64,000 bases of DNA, from assembly GCF_032452875.1 (NCBI RefSeq), contig NC_083896.1, positions 3,286,001-3,350,000 on the forward strand, written 5' to 3'. Of the stretch, positions 18,376-29,662 are shown piece by piece. This DNA is from Bos javanicus. Its lineage: Eukaryota; Chordata; Mammalia; Artiodactyla; Bovidae. The notes below the pieces were generated by a model that ran no database searches, was not told where the DNA came from, and saw only the letters and a program-made list of their open reading frames with translations. The position numbers and the translations under genes are program-made. Position 1 is the stretch's first letter. Every line of letters starts with the position of its first letter.

Positions 18376-20794
18376 TCAGTCATGAATTGGTGGGGTTTGT
18401 GCCAGTGACAGGGCTCGGTGTGATCATTTTGCCTTGGTGGGCATGCATAAGGCATAAATCGGGTAGAGACGGTGCTGAGACCTTCCTAAGGGAGGCAAGA
18501 GTGGTGGAAAGCTGGCTGAAAGAAGGGAAGAAACTGCTTTTTGCATCCTCCTCCCCTACTATGTGCTCAGATAACACCCTAGAAGCTTACATAGGATATC
18601 AAGTCCCTGATTTTTTCTACTGTGCCACTCTTGGAAAAACTGGATTTTCCACAATCTCTGCAGTAAATATTGAACTAATCTAGCCCATCAGGTGGCCTGG
18701 AGAGATTGCAATACCTTGGGAACGTGCTTCAAGTCAGCAGAGCTTCTGAGAGCTGCAGGAGACTGGGACTCCCTTTGGTGAAGGGCTGGCCTCACAATTT
18801 CCTGTTTTCTTGGCGGCTGCCTCTGCTGTTGAACTCACATTAGAACAGACTCCCCAGAGATGATCTCTTCTCAGTTCTCTGATTGGGACCTTGTTCTCCA
18901 AGAAAATGTAATTCACATCGTATGGGGAAACAAATTACTCCCAGATAGTAGTTTATTTTCCTTGGCTCTTCATAGGATCAGGCCCACTAATAAAAATCGT
19001 AATAATGATGAGAATGGTGCTATAGAAATGCAGTCTTCGGACTGTTTTTCTTACAAAAGACTGTTTAATAATGATAATTGTACTGCATATTTCAGATGGC
19101 GAGGCAGTTGTTTAGTTTTCCTTCATCATCTTCTTTCGTCATTGGTGTACTGAGTTTCCAGATGCTTATTCTACTATGTGCTTAATTATCTATTGAAACA
19201 ATTACATTAACTATGCTATCAATTAAAAAACATAAGAAAAATGTTTTCAAAGTGAAAGAAGAGTGATAAGACTATACTGAATGGTATCTTCAAATTTGGG
19301 GGGAAATGCATATTGAAATTGTTACAGGACAAGCTAAACCCTCACAAAAGGGAAGCTGGACAGTGAACTCACCTCCCTTGGTGCTGGGTGAGTGGCCCCA
19401 TGAAGATGCATGGATCCCTTATGCTATCCTTTTAAATCCTACCCACCATAATGATATTGAAATGGTGGGGAGGGGAGAGCCATCCCTGAAACCAGGTGAA
19501 ATTTATTTAAGAAATGCCTCTGGAGCCTCCCCACACATCTGTGAAATCTGCCTTGAGCACATATCACCAGAATACAATCCAGGGAAATCCTCAGCTATGC
19601 TAAGGAACCCCCTTTAATGCGCCTTTTGCAGACCTGTCCTTCCAGAAACCATCCAGTACTTTGAATTGTTCTTAGACCCCTCCCTATGGAAAAACGAGAC
19701 AGAAGGTTCTGCTTTATAACTGCTCAGACCCTTCTGCTCCAATTCTACAGCCAGAACCCATGTATGTTTAACATACTAAGTGGGATCAGCCCTCTGAATC
19801 CCAAATGATGTCCACAGCGCAATTCTGTGTTTCCAAATTTTCTCTTCTTCCACGTATTTGCATTCTTCGCAAGGCAAGTATGAAATAGGTGAGCTTAATC
19901 ACTTTGCAGTGCTTAAGGGGCTAGACGGACGTTTGGAGGCTCTGCTTGAGGACTGGAGTTTGCGTCTCCTCTTTCCTGCGCCTTTTCTCTCCCCGCCCCC
20001 ACTGCCCCATCGCCCCCACCTTCTCGCGACCCGGGGCCTTTGAGGCAACTCAATACCCTTCTGATTTGACTTGCTTCTGGTAAACGAATTAAAGTGTGAG
20101 TGCAGCCGGGCTCCATATTTCCTCTCTTAAAAGGAAAGTCAAACTCTGAAAAATCAGTCCACAGGAAGAGGTAACTTCAAAACCAAGGGCTCATGTTCCG
20201 CAAGCCTCTTGAGCTCTCATCGGCCCCCTGGACTATGCCCTTCCAAAGGGAAACTTTACAAAAGACCTCGGTAGAAATTGCTGGCAGCGCCTGAGTTGTC
20301 TTTGTTAGAGATAAGGAGTTCTGGTCACCTGTCATGGCTGTACAGCTGATTCCGGTGTTCATTTGGAAGCCTTTGGCTTCCACGGAAAAGAGTAGGCTTT
20401 GAGAACATGTAGGTGGCTGAACAAGTGGTGACTTGCAGGAGGGAAAATCAGAGGTTAGCAGTGTTCATCTCTCTCCTCTCTAAAAAAGAGAAGAGCAGGC
20501 TTTTCCAGTTTTAAGGTTCAACTCACATCCATGAAGTTGGGAACTATGGATAATTTAAAGAAAATGGTTTTTGTTTGTTCACTGTTTCTGTTTTCATGGA
20601 TGTGATTAGCATCTTAGAGATTTGTACTGCTTGTGTCCTCTCTTCTCCCATCTCTTTGCTGACTTATTTGAACATAGGATGTATCCTGGGTCATAAATCT
20701 CTACTAATGAATCCAAGGATGCTTTGATATCTACAAATTGTTTAAACTAATTAAAATAAAGTCTGAAGATCTTGCTGTTGGAGTTTTTGGAAGA
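18376..20794. other. 2.4 kb of single-copy DNA, no gene assigned
   Basis: The longest stretch in the first half without a recognised repeat. Several 60-100 codon open frames exist on both strands; none shows a convincing acceptor/donor pair or a family I know. It includes the CpG-rich patch at 19915-20045, annotated separately. Confidence 0.45.
19915..20045. promoter_or_regulatory. Small CpG-rich patch, possible regulatory site
   Basis: About nine CpGs fall within roughly 125 bp (for example TAGACGGACGTTT, CTCGCGACCCGGGGCC), in DNA otherwise almost free of CpG. A GC-box-like CCCCGCCCCCACTGCCCC lies at 19994-20011. CpG retention suggests an unmethylated element. The patch is too small for a standard CpG island, and I see no transcript start or first exon beside it. 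Confidence 0.3.
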
Positions 20795-21095
20795 AAATAA
20801 ACTTATGGTTACCAAAGGGGGAAGGGGTGGAGAGGGATTAAATTGGGAATTTCGGATTTAAAGATCCACACTACTCTATATAAAGTAGATACACCACAAA
20901 GACCTACTGTATAGCACAGAGAACCATGCTCATATCTCGTCATAACATATAGAAAAAATCGAGAATGAATAGGCATAGATGTATATGAATATGTATGATT
21001 TCTAATATTTCACACATACAGCGAAGTGATTGTTATACATATACATGCATATGTACGTGTGAAACATTATAAATCAACTGTGCTTCAAACTAAAA
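20795..21095 (+). mobile_element. Older L1 3' UTR fragment
   Basis: AACTTATGGTTACCAAAGGG, ACCTACTGTATAGCACAGAG, GAAACATTATAAATCAACTG and GTGCTTCAAACTAAAAAG follow the 3' UTR of older artiodactyl L1 in order. Confidence 0.8.
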
Positions 21096-21233
21096 AGACA
21101 GTACCAGTCACACTGGAGTGAAATCCACTGCTCATCTGGGCACACAGAGGCTACCATTTTCCTGTCACTGCAAGAGAGCCCTACTTCAGCCCTGCCTTCT
21201 CCCTACAATATTCTTGACTCACAGCAACCCCTG

Positions 21234-21264
21234 AGAGTACCTTTTGACATAGAAAAGGTACTCT
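21234..21264. repeat. Short perfect hairpin
   Basis: AGAGTACCTTTT (21234-21245) and AAAAGGTACTCT (21253-21264) are exact reverse complements separated by 7 nt, at the 5' edge of a truncated Bov-tA. Confidence 0.85.
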
Positions 21265-21455
21265 TCCTCTGCTTGCCAGTGCCGAAGACACAAGAGATAT
21301 GGGTTTGATCCCTGTGTCAGGAAGAACCCCTGGAGTAGGAAATGGCAACCCACTGCAGTATTCTTGCCTAGAAAATTCCATGGACAGAAGAGCCTGATGG
21401 GCTACAGTCCATGCGACCACAGAGTCAGACATGACTGAGCGGCTGAACACACACA
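21265..21455 (+). mobile_element. Bov-tA SINE, head truncated
   Basis: Starts near CCTCTGCTTGCCAGTG, past the A box. B box GGTTTGATCCC, body CACTGCAGTATTCTTGCC, tail CACAGAGTCAGACATGACTG. The hairpin described separately replaces the normal head. Confidence 0.93.
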
Positions 21456-21886
21456 GCACACAATAGATATTTACTGACTTGGGTGATAAAAGAGTTAGTT
21501 TCATAGAAACTATCCTCACAGATAACATATCTGTACTTTATTGGATCTTTCCACACCTTGGTCTCATGGAGTGATTTATAGTGAAACGTTTATGGCCCAC
21601 GAGAGGCCCCTGGGAGAATCTTTGAGGCTTGAAGAGGTCTTTTAATGGTCTGTAAAATGGTGCAGAAACAAAGCTTCCAGTTCTTTTTCTGCCAAAGTGT
21701 TGTTCTATTTTGTGGAATTCACTATTATCTTTATCATCAAAGTTCAAAGTTTGTGACCTGACTGCTTGTGTAATTTGATTTTAATGAACTAAATATGAGA
21801 TAAAATATTGTTCATACAGCTTTGTATCAAACCCTCAGTACACTTCGATCAGCCATACCCACTGCCATTCTCCAGTGATAAAGGAA
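21456..21886. other. No gene assigned
   Basis: A 69-codon minus-strand frame (21747-21538) reads like ordinary protein (FGRKRTGSFVSAPFYRPLKD), but I find no splice-site pair around it and no family match. Origin unknown. Confidence 0.35.
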
Positions 21887-21899
21887 TGAAACTTGAACA

Positions 21900-22174
21900 C
21901 TGCTGCAGTTTCTGCTAAGTTGCTTCAGTCGTGTCCGACTCAGTGCGACACCATAGACGGCAGCCCACCAGGCTTCCCGTCCCTGGGATTCTCCAGGCAA
22001 GAACACTGGAGTGGGTTGCCATTTCCTTCTCTAATGCATGAAAGTGAAAAGTAAAAGGGAAGTCGCTCAGTCGTGTCCGACTCTTAGCGACCCCATGGAC
22101 TGCAGCCTACCAGGCTCCTCCATCCATGGGATTTTCCAGGCAAGACTACTGGAGTGGGGTGCCATCGCCTTCTC
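21900..22174 (-). mobile_element. Bov-A2 SINE with perfect target-site duplication
   Basis: The plus strand runs GCTAAGTTGCTTCAGTCGTG, CCATAGACGGCAGCCCACCA, then CTCTAATGCATGAAAGTG and a second monomer ending CCATCGCCTTCTC. TGAAACTTGAACA flanks it exactly at 21887-21899 and 22175-22187. Full-length and little diverged, so a young insertion. Confidence 0.97.
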
Positions 22175-22393
22175 TGAAACTTGAACATACTAAGCACTAA
22201 ATCCAAGTCTCAAGTCAGACTCCCTATAATGTAAGGTTGGCAGAATAGTTGATGAGTGTCCTATGACTGAGAGATTCCCAAATTGCTAAACCACTTCCCT
22301 ATGTGCTGTGGGTATATTGGATAAAAGGAATAATACATGGAAGTTCTTAAATAGAAGGAAAAAAAAAACAACACAAGGCACTCATTGCTGTAG

Positions 22394-22396
<3 letters not shown>

Positions 22397-22432
<36 letters not shown>
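22397..22432. repeat. (TG)18 microsatellite
   Basis: A pure, uninterrupted run of 18 TG units. Pure arrays of this length are usually length-variable between individuals. Confidence 0.97.
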
Positions 22433-22433
<1 letters not shown>

Positions 22434-22689
22434 TGACAGATGCCATTCAGATGCATTTCTTTTCAAATTTTAAAGTCTCAGAAATTGGGATATGTTCTAA
22501 GATCACTGCATCAGAATAATTAACAGCAGTTCTCCTTTCCTATGGGTATATAAAAGTATGGCTGAGTCTTTCAAAGGAACGGAGTAGAAAACCCTGGACT
22601 AGAGTGATGGTAAGAAGAGTGGTGGCCTTACTGAGTTAAGAAAGCAGGTCTATGCAGCGCTGTACTACTCGGTTGCTGAATCTGATCTT

Positions 22690-23202
22690 CCCTTGCACCA
22701 TAGCAGAGATGGTACTGTCCGCAGAAATATCTTCTCTTTCAATAACCTGGTGTTGTTGCAGAGAGGTGACAACTCAGCAGGAGATCCTACCTCCCAGAGT
22801 CATGTGCACTCCCTCCTTGCATTCAGAGGTGACCCTGTGATTTTTTCCCCTTAGAATACAAGAAGTGATACTAATTTCATCCAGGAAAGAGTTTTTAAGA
22901 AAAAGATGTATCTTCTTCACATCCCTCTTTTTCCTTTTATCCATTGGATGCAAACAATGGATAATAAAGCTCTAGGAGATCAGACATCCAAGTGACGTGA
23001 TGATCCTGGGTGTCTGAAACACCAGGTAGAGAATAGCTACCTGCTAGCCAGGAACACCTGTCTTGGACTGTTATATGAGGGAGAAATAAACTCCTGTATT
23101 TAAGATACTGTGTATATATATATATATATATATTATTATTATATATTATATATATATATAATATATATATATTGTTACAGCAGCTGGCATTACCCTGATA
23201 CA
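22690..23202 (+). mobile_element. MaLR/MLT1-type LTR remnant
   Basis: GATGATCCTGGGTGTCTGAA, GGAACACCTGTCTTGGACTG, GAGGGAGAAATAAACTCCTG and, after a TA array, TGTTACAGCAGCTGGCATTA follow the 3' half of an MLT1-like LTR, ending at the usual CCCTGATAC. The 5' boundary is uncertain. Internal retroviral sequence is absent, as in a solo LTR. Confidence 0.65.
23112..23173. repeat. (TA)n microsatellite inside the LTR
   Basis: TA repeats with TTATTATTA interruptions replace the LTR stretch just after its AATAAA signal. Confidence 0.92.
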
Positions 23203-24039
23203 CTCACATTGCTTCAAGATACTAAATTCAAGACATGAAATTAAAAGTTAGGTGAAAATGGCTGTTGAAGAAGAGGCTTAATATTGTACGATGCTGAGCC
23301 AAAAGAAAGAGGAGCACTGAAGAGGTACTGCTATGTCTGAAAGCATCTGAAAGCCAGTCCTAAAGTAGAAAGGATGGAAATTTCTGTGAGTCCACAGGTT
23401 TTACCTATGAACAGTGCATGGAAGTGAGAGAAGCTGATTTCAGTCTAATTTACTAAACACACTCTTAATTGTTTGCTGTATTCTGAATGGCCTTGCCAAA
23501 TTGCAACTCCCTGTCCCTAATCTTCTTTCAGCAGAAGTTGGATGAGCATCTAAAGGCACTCGGGCTTCAGGCAGCGTGCAGAGCAGATTATCTCGAAGGC
23601 AGCACTCCTCTCAGAGTGCCCACATGAGGTTACTGTGCATGCTTAAGTGGCATTTATCTATGGTGGAAACAGATGTTAGAAGTGAGGTGGGTCCTGACAG
23701 CAAAGACCAAAATCTTCTGTACGGCCATATGCTGATAGACAAGCAAGGGAAATGAAGAGTTTCACATTTTCTCCAATAGATGGGATTGGAAAGGACAATG
23801 AAAAATTAATGTTACCACAGAATCGCTCCATCAGGACACAGTTACTGAGCACTCTGTGTGTGTCTGACACCATCCTAGGCAACTACAGAACAAGATTGCT
23901 GTTCTCAGGATGTTATGATCTATTAGGGAAGACAGGATGTGTTTACTTTTGAATATTCATAATTATATACTATAAGGTCGCAAGGGCAAGTGAAACAAGC
24001 CAGAAAGACAACATACTAGAGAGAAATAAACTCAACATT
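23203..24039. other. No gene seen
   Basis: No exon assigned. 23840-23940 (CTGAGCACTCTGTGTGTGTC, ACCATCCTAGGCAACTACAG) resembles an old mammalian repeat ('gagcacctactatgtgccag... ctaggcactg'). Confidence 0.4.
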
Positions 24040-24120
24040 TAAAGTCATAAGAGCTAGATTCATGGTCCATTTCTGCCTCTTATTGGCTATGAGAATTTTA
24101 GTAATTAATCTGATACTAAG
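24040..24120 (-). repeat. MIR remnant
   Basis: TCCATTTCTGCCTCTTATTG and GGCTATGAGAATTTTAG resemble the complement of the MIR 3' half. Confidence 0.4.
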
Positions 24121-24156
24121 TTAAAAAAATTTTTTTTATTATAAACTTAATGCCTT

Positions 24157-25376
24157 CAGTTCAATTCAGTTCAGTGGCTCAGTTGTGTCTGACTCTTTGT
24201 GACCTCATGGACTGCAGCACACCAGGCTTCCCTGGCCATCACCAATCCCCAGAGCTTGCTCAAACTCATGTCCATCGAGTCAGTGATGCCATCCAACTAT
24301 CTCATCCTCTGTTGTCCCCTTCTCCTCCTGCCTTCAATCTTTCCCAGCATCAGGGTCTTTTCCAGTGAGTCAATTCTTCTCATCAGGTGGCCAAAGTATT
24401 GGAGCTTCAGCTTCAGCATCAGTCCTTCCAATGAATATTCAGGACTGATCTCCTTTAGGATGGACTGGTTGGATCTCCTTGCTGTTCAAGGGACTCTCAA
24501 GAGTCTTCTCCAGCACCAGCACCACAGTTCAAAAGCATCAGTTCTTCAGTCCTCAGCTTTCTTTATGGTCCAACTCTAATATCCATACATGACTACTGGA
24601 AAAACCATAGGTTAACTATATGGACCTTTGTCAACAAAGTAATGTCTCTGCTTTTTAATACGCTCTCTAGGTTTGTCAAAGATTTTCTTCCAAGGAGCAA
24701 GTGTCTTTTAATTTCATGGCTGTAATCACCATCTGCAGTGATTTTGGAGCCCAAGAATGTGAAGTCTGTCACTGTATCCATTGATTCCCCATCTATTTGC
24801 CATGAAGTGATGGGACCAGATGCCATGATCTTCTTTTTTGAATGTTGAGTTTTAAGCCAGCTTTTCAGTCTCCTCTCTCACCTTCATCAAAAGGTTCTTT
24901 AGTTCTTTGCTTTCTGCCATAAGGGTGGTATTGTCTGCATATCTGAGGTTATTGATATTTCTCCCTGCTATCTTGATTCCAGCTTGTGTTTCATCCAGCC
25001 TAGCATTTCTCATGATGTACTCTGCATATAAGTTAAATAAGCAGGGTGACAATGTACAACCTTGACATACTCCTTTCCCAATTTTGAACCAGTCCATTGT
25101 TCCATTTCTGATTCTAACGGTTGCTTCTTGACCTGCATACACATTTCTCAGGAGGCAGGTAAGGTAGTCTGGTATTCCCATCTCCTGAAGAATTTTCCAC
25201 AGTTTTTATCCACACAGTCAAAGGCTTTGCATAGTCAAGAAAGCAGAAGTAGATGTTTTCTGGACCTCTTTTACTTTTTCAATGATCCAATGGATGTTGG
25301 CAATTTGATCTCTGATTCCTCTGTCTTTTCTAAATCCAGCTTGAACACCTGGAAGTTCTCGGTTCACATACTGCTC
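24157..25376 (-). mobile_element. BovB LINE fragment, decayed
   Basis: About 1.2 kb, from the 3' end (plus strand TTCAATTCAGTTCAGTGGCT) to the reverse transcriptase fingers (GTTCACATACTGC). The reading frame is broken into pieces at 24593-24826 and 24852-25181. The catalytic box reads YADNTT instead of YADDTT, so a catalytic aspartate is lost. Catalytically dead by sequence. Confidence 0.95.
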
Positions 25377-25575
25377 ATGAATTGAATGCATACTTAAAGC
25401 TTAAAATTGAAAGTATTAACAACTCTACAGCTTTTAATGACCATTAACTATTACTTGTAAACTTAGAGAGAAAATGTTAATATTTTAGGCATTATCTTTC
25501 ACAATATTAGGCATATATAAGCCAGGCTATCTTAGTAACTACAGATTTGAAAATATAATGACTCCTACCCAAAGA

Positions 25576-25801
25576 TGGGGCTACCTAGGTGGTGTTAGGG
25601 GTAAAGAACTTGGCTGCCAGTGCAGGAGACATAAGAGATGTGGGTTTAATCGCTGGGTCAGAGAGATCCCTAGGAGAAGGATACGGCAACTCATTCCAGT
25701 GTTCTTGCCTGGAAAAATCCCATGGATATAGTCTGGTGAGCTATAGTGCAGGGGTCACAAAGACTCAGACATGACCTAGCCACTAAACAGGAGCAACACA
25801 A
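25576..25801 (+). mobile_element. Bov-tA SINE, duplication copy 1
   Basis: Head GGGGCTACCTAGGTGGTGTT, B box GGTTTAATCGC, tail AGACTCAGACATGACCTAGC. It shares private changes (CTTGGCTGCC, GACATAA, GACCTAGCCACTAAACA) with the Bov-tA at 28083, so the two descend from one insertion by duplication. Confidence 0.95.
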
Positions 25802-25904
25802 TAACAAACTGTTACTTTTGAACTCAGAGGGTGACTGCTAATAATTTTAGGCTTTCTTTTCCAAAATATTAGGTACATATAAACCAGACTATTTTAATAT
25901 CTAT

Positions 25905-28050
25905 CAGTTCAGTTCAGTCACTCAGTCATGTCTGACTCTTTGCAACCCCATGGACTGCAGCACGCCAGGCCTCCCTGTCCATCACCAACTCCTGAGGTTA
26001 CCCAAACTCATGTTCATTGAGTCAGTGATGCAATCCAACCATCTAATCCTCTGTCATTCCCTTCTCCTCCTGCCTTTAATCTTTCCCCAAATCAGGGTCT
26101 TTTCCAATGAGTCAGCTCTTCACATCAGGTGACCAAAGTATTGGAGCTTCAGCTTCAACCTCAGTCCTTCCAATGAACACCCAGGACTGATCTCCTTTAG
26201 GATGTACTGGTTGGATCTCCTTGCAGTTCAAGAGATTCTCAAGAGTCTTCTCCAACACCACAATTCAAAAGCATCAATTCTTCAGTGCTCAGCTTTCTTT
26301 ATAGTCCAACTCTCACATCCACACATGACTACTGGAAAAATCATAGCCTTAAATAGATGGACCTTTGTTGGCAAAGTAATGTCTCTGCTAACTTTCCTTC
26401 CAAGGAGTAAGCGTCTTTTAATTTCATGGCTGCAATCACCATTTGCAGTGATTTTGGAGCCCCAAAAAATAAAGTCAGCCACTGTTTCCACTGTTTCCTC
26501 ATCAATTTGACATGAACTGATGGGACCAGATGCCATGATCTTCGTTTTCTGAATGTTGAGCTTTAAGCCAACTTTTTCATTCTCCTCTTTCACTTTCATC
26601 AAGAGGCTCTTTAGTTCTTCTTCACTTTCTGCCATAAAGGTCGTGTCATCTGCATACGTGAGGTTATTGATATTTCTCCCGGCAATCTTGATTCCAGCTT
26701 GTGCTTCTTCCAGCCTAGAGTTTCTCATGATGTATTCTGCATGTAAGTTAAATAAGCAGGGTGACAATATACAGCCTTGACGAACTCGTTTCCCTATTTG
26801 GAACCAGTCTTGTTCCATGTCGAGTCCTAACTGTTGCTTCCTGACCTGCATACAGGTTTCTCAAGAGGCAGGTCAGGTGGTCTGGTATTCCCATCTCTTT
26901 CAGCATTATCCACAGTTTATTGTGATCCACACAGTCAAAGGCTTTGGCATAGTCAATAAAGCAGAAATAGATGTATTTCTGGAACTCTTCTGCTTTTTTG
27001 ATGATCCAGCAGATGTTGGCATTTTGATCTCTGGTTCCTCTGCCTTTTCTAAAACCAGCTGGATATGGAAGTTCACGATTCACATATTGCTGAAGCCTGG
27101 CTTGGAGAATTTTGAGCATCTCACACATAGTGTGAGATGAGTACAATTGTGTGGTAGTTTGAGCATTCTTTGGCATTGCCTATCTTTGGGATTGGAATGA
27201 AAACTGACCTTTTCCAGTCCTGTGGCCACTGCTGAGTTTTCCAAATTTGCTGGCATATTGAGTGCAACACTTTCACAACATCACCTTTTAGGATTTGAAA
27301 TAACTCAACTGAAATCCCATCACCTCCATTAGCTTTGTTCATAGTGATGCTTGCTAGGGCCCACTTGACTTCACATTCCAGGATGTCTGGCTCTAGGTGA
27401 GTGATCACACCATCGTGATTGTCTGGGTCGTGAAGATCTTTTTTGTTCAGTTCTTCTGTGTGTTCTTGCCACCTCTTTTTAATATCTTCTGCTTCTGTTA
27501 GGTCCATACCATTTCTGTCCTTTAGTGAGCCCATTTTTGCATGAAATATTCCCTTGGTAACTCTAATTTTCTTGAAAAGATCTCTAGTCTTTCCCATTCT
27601 ATTGTTTTCCTCTATTTCTTTTCACTGATCACTGATGAAGGCTTTCTTATCTCTCCTTGTTATTTTTTGGAACTCTGCATTCATATGGGAATATCTTTCC
27701 TTTTCTCCTTTGCTTTTACTTCTCTTCTTTTTACAGCTATTTGTTAGGCTGTCTCAGACAGCCATCTTTCTTTTTTGCCTTTCTTTTTTTGGGGATTGTC
27801 TTGCTCCCTGTCTCCTGTACAATGTCACCAACGTCCATCCATAGTTTATCAGGCACTCTGTTTATCAGATCTAGTCCCTTAAATCTATTTCTTGCTTCCA
27901 CTGTATAATCATAAGGGATTTGAGTTAGGTCATACCTGAATGGTCTAGTGGCTTTCCCTACTTTCTTCAATTTCAGTCTGAAATTGGCAGTAAGAAATTC
28001 ATGGTCTGAGCCACAGTCAGCTCCCGGTCTTGTTTTTGCTGACTGTATAA
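25905..28050 (-). mobile_element. BovB LINE, longest copy
   Basis: About 2.15 kb. It runs from the 3' end (plus strand TTCAGTTCAGTCACTCAGTC) to the end of the endonuclease domain (GTCAGCTCCCGGTCTTGTTT). It splits duplication copy 2 between AATATCTAT and ATTGAAAATATAATG. The boundary bases are ambiguous and no long target-site duplication is visible. Confidence 0.96.
26282..28050 (-). pseudogene. BovB ORF2 remnant (endonuclease tail plus reverse transcriptase)
   Basis: Minus-strand pieces: 28050-27737 holds the endonuclease C-terminus with its SDH motif (GADCGSDHEFLTANFRL) and linker; 27597-27121 holds the linker; 27176-26748 the RT fingers (AGFRKGRGTRDQNANI; FIDYAKAFDCVDHNKLW); 26851-26282 the palm with YADDTT and the start of the thumb. 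The pieces overlap in different frames, so there are at least three frameshifts or stops. The catalytic SDH and YADD residues survive, but no continuous product is possible. Confidence 0.9.
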
Positions 28051-28082
28051 GATTGAAAATATAATGATTCCTACCCAAAGTT

Positions 28083-28302
28083 GGGGCTTCCCAGGTGGTG
28101 TTCGTGGTAAGGAACTTGGCTGCCGGTGCAGGAGACATAACAGATGTGAGTTTAATCCCTTGGTCAGGAAGATCCCCTTATGGCAACCCATTCCAGTATT
28201 CTTGCCTGGAGAATCCCATGATCAGAGGAGTCTGGTGAGCTATAGAGCATGGGGTCACAGAGACTCAGACATGACCTAGCCACTAAACAAGAGCAACACA
28301 AT
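28083..28302 (+). mobile_element. Bov-tA SINE, duplication copy 2
   Basis: Head GGGCTTCCCAGGTGGTGTTC, B box AGTTTAATCCC, with a small internal deletion after GGAAGATCCCC, tail AGACTCAGACATGACCTAGC. Sister of the copy at 25576. Confidence 0.95.
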
Positions 28303-28441
28303 AACAAACCATTACCTTTCAACTCAGAGGGTGATTGTTGATAATTTTAGGCATTCTTTTCCAAAATATTAGGTACCTATAAACCAGATTATTTTAATAT
28401 CTATAGATTTGAAAATATAATGATTCCTATTCCAAGTTGGG

Positions 28442-29249
28442 AATTATGGGATCAGAATGATTGCAGCTAGAGAGCAGAAAGAGCATGTCCAAACAGGTAA
28501 TCCTGGACCACCAACAACTCCCCAAGGAGAAAGCCTTGTGGGGAGAGTGGGGGAAGCAGGGCCTGAACTCTATATTACAAAATAAAAAGATGAAAGAATA
28601 AATAGACCTTTTGAAGAGTGTTAATAATTCAGAAGGAGAAAGAGAACCAAACCCTAACATTTAAAAAATTTTCCCTATGTCATACCATTTAACACTCACA
28701 AGGATGGTGTAGGGCTGGTACTCTATTATTGTCCCATTTTACAGACCAAAATACTGAGACAAAGCTGAGGCAACTTTCATGTCCTGAAGGCTGAATTTGA
28801 AACAGCTTTGCATGACTATCAGATTCTTGTACTTCCCTCCCCACCAAGGTAACACTGAAATAAAGGGAAACATCTTTCACTGTCGGCCAAAGTAAACTGC
28901 TCATGAGGAGAGTAAGAAAACTTATAAAGAACCATCTGTATGTCACGAGCCACTCTGTTGCCAATGTTTGCTTTGTGACTCGCACATTTTGGCATTGACT
29001 GAAATACTCAATCCCCTTCCCATTGTCTCCTAAGTAAGAGTTAAGGGAAAGATAGGGGGAAAGTTCAGTCAGATGAGAGAAGTAACTTGTACCTTCTCAG
29101 CAATAAAGGGACCCCTTTCTGGGCTTGAGAGGAGGACAAAGCAGATGGAGGTGGCCAGTGTGGTCAGTGGTGAAGACCTGCTGCTCTGGGGGGACTCACC
29201 TTTTGTTTTCCTTTAGTGGTAATTTTTGCAGGGAGATTGATAAGGCTCT
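28442..29249. other. No gene seen; MIR remnant inside
   Basis: 28640-28800 contains CATTTAACACTCACAAGGAT and CCCATTTTACAGACCAAAAT, a diverged plus-strand MIR. The rest looks single-copy. Confidence 0.45.
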
Positions 29250-29259
29250 CATATGTTGG

Positions 29260-29478
29260 GGCTTCCCAGGTGGCACTTGTGGTAAAGAATCCGCCTGCAA
29301 TGCAGGAGCCACAGGAGACCTGGGTTCGATCTCTGGGTCAAGAAGATCTCCTGGAGGAGGGCATGGCAACTCTCTCCAGTATTCTTGCCTGGAGATTCCT
29401 ATGGACAGAGAAGCCTGGTGGGCTACAGTCCATGGGGTCACAAAACAATTGAATACAACTGAAGCCACTTGGCACGCT
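29260..29478 (+). mobile_element. Bov-tA SINE
   Basis: Head GGGGCTTCCCAGGTGGCACT, B box GGTTCGATCTC, body CTCCAGTATTCTTGCCTGG. CATATGTTG before and CACATGTTG after form a short target-site duplication. Close to full-length. Confidence 0.96.
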
Positions 29479-29517
29479 CACATGTTGATTGTGTGAAATG
29501 AAGATATTTCCTGTCCT

Positions 29518-29650
29518 GCTGCTGCTGCTGCTAAGTCGCTTCAGTCATGTCCGACTTTGTGTGACCTCGTAGATGGCAGCTCACCAGGCTCCTGCATCCA
29601 TGGGATTCTCCAGGCAAGAGTACTGAGGTGGGTTGCCATTGCCTTCTCCA
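29518..29650 (-). mobile_element. Bov-A2, single monomer, perfect target-site duplication
   Basis: The plus strand runs GCTGCTGCTGCTGCTAAGTC to CCATTGCCTTCTCCA. ATTTCCTGTCCT flanks it at 29506-29517 and 29651-29662 (12 of 12). A 5'-truncated insertion of only one monomer. Confidence 0.96.
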
Positions 29651-29662
29651 ATTTCCTGTCCT

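Larger units (their letters stand above)
25449..28441. repeat. Tandem duplication carrying a Bov-tA, later split by BovB
   Basis: A unit of about 130 bp unique sequence plus one Bov-tA is repeated. Unique copies are 25449-25575, 25802-25904 continued at 28051-28082, and 28303-28441. All share AGATTTGAAAATATAATG or its close variant, TTTTAGGC, and ATATTAGG plus ATATAAACCAGA-like strings. Copies 1 and 2 each carry a Bov-tA with the same unusual end (ACATGACCTAGCCACTAAAC then GAGCAACACAATAACAAAC). The third copy has none. BovB then inserted into copy 2. Confidence 0.92.

Noticed and set aside
21538..21747. Minus-strand 69-codon frame as an exon
   Set aside because: It reads like protein but has no acceptor/donor pair. 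Left unassigned.
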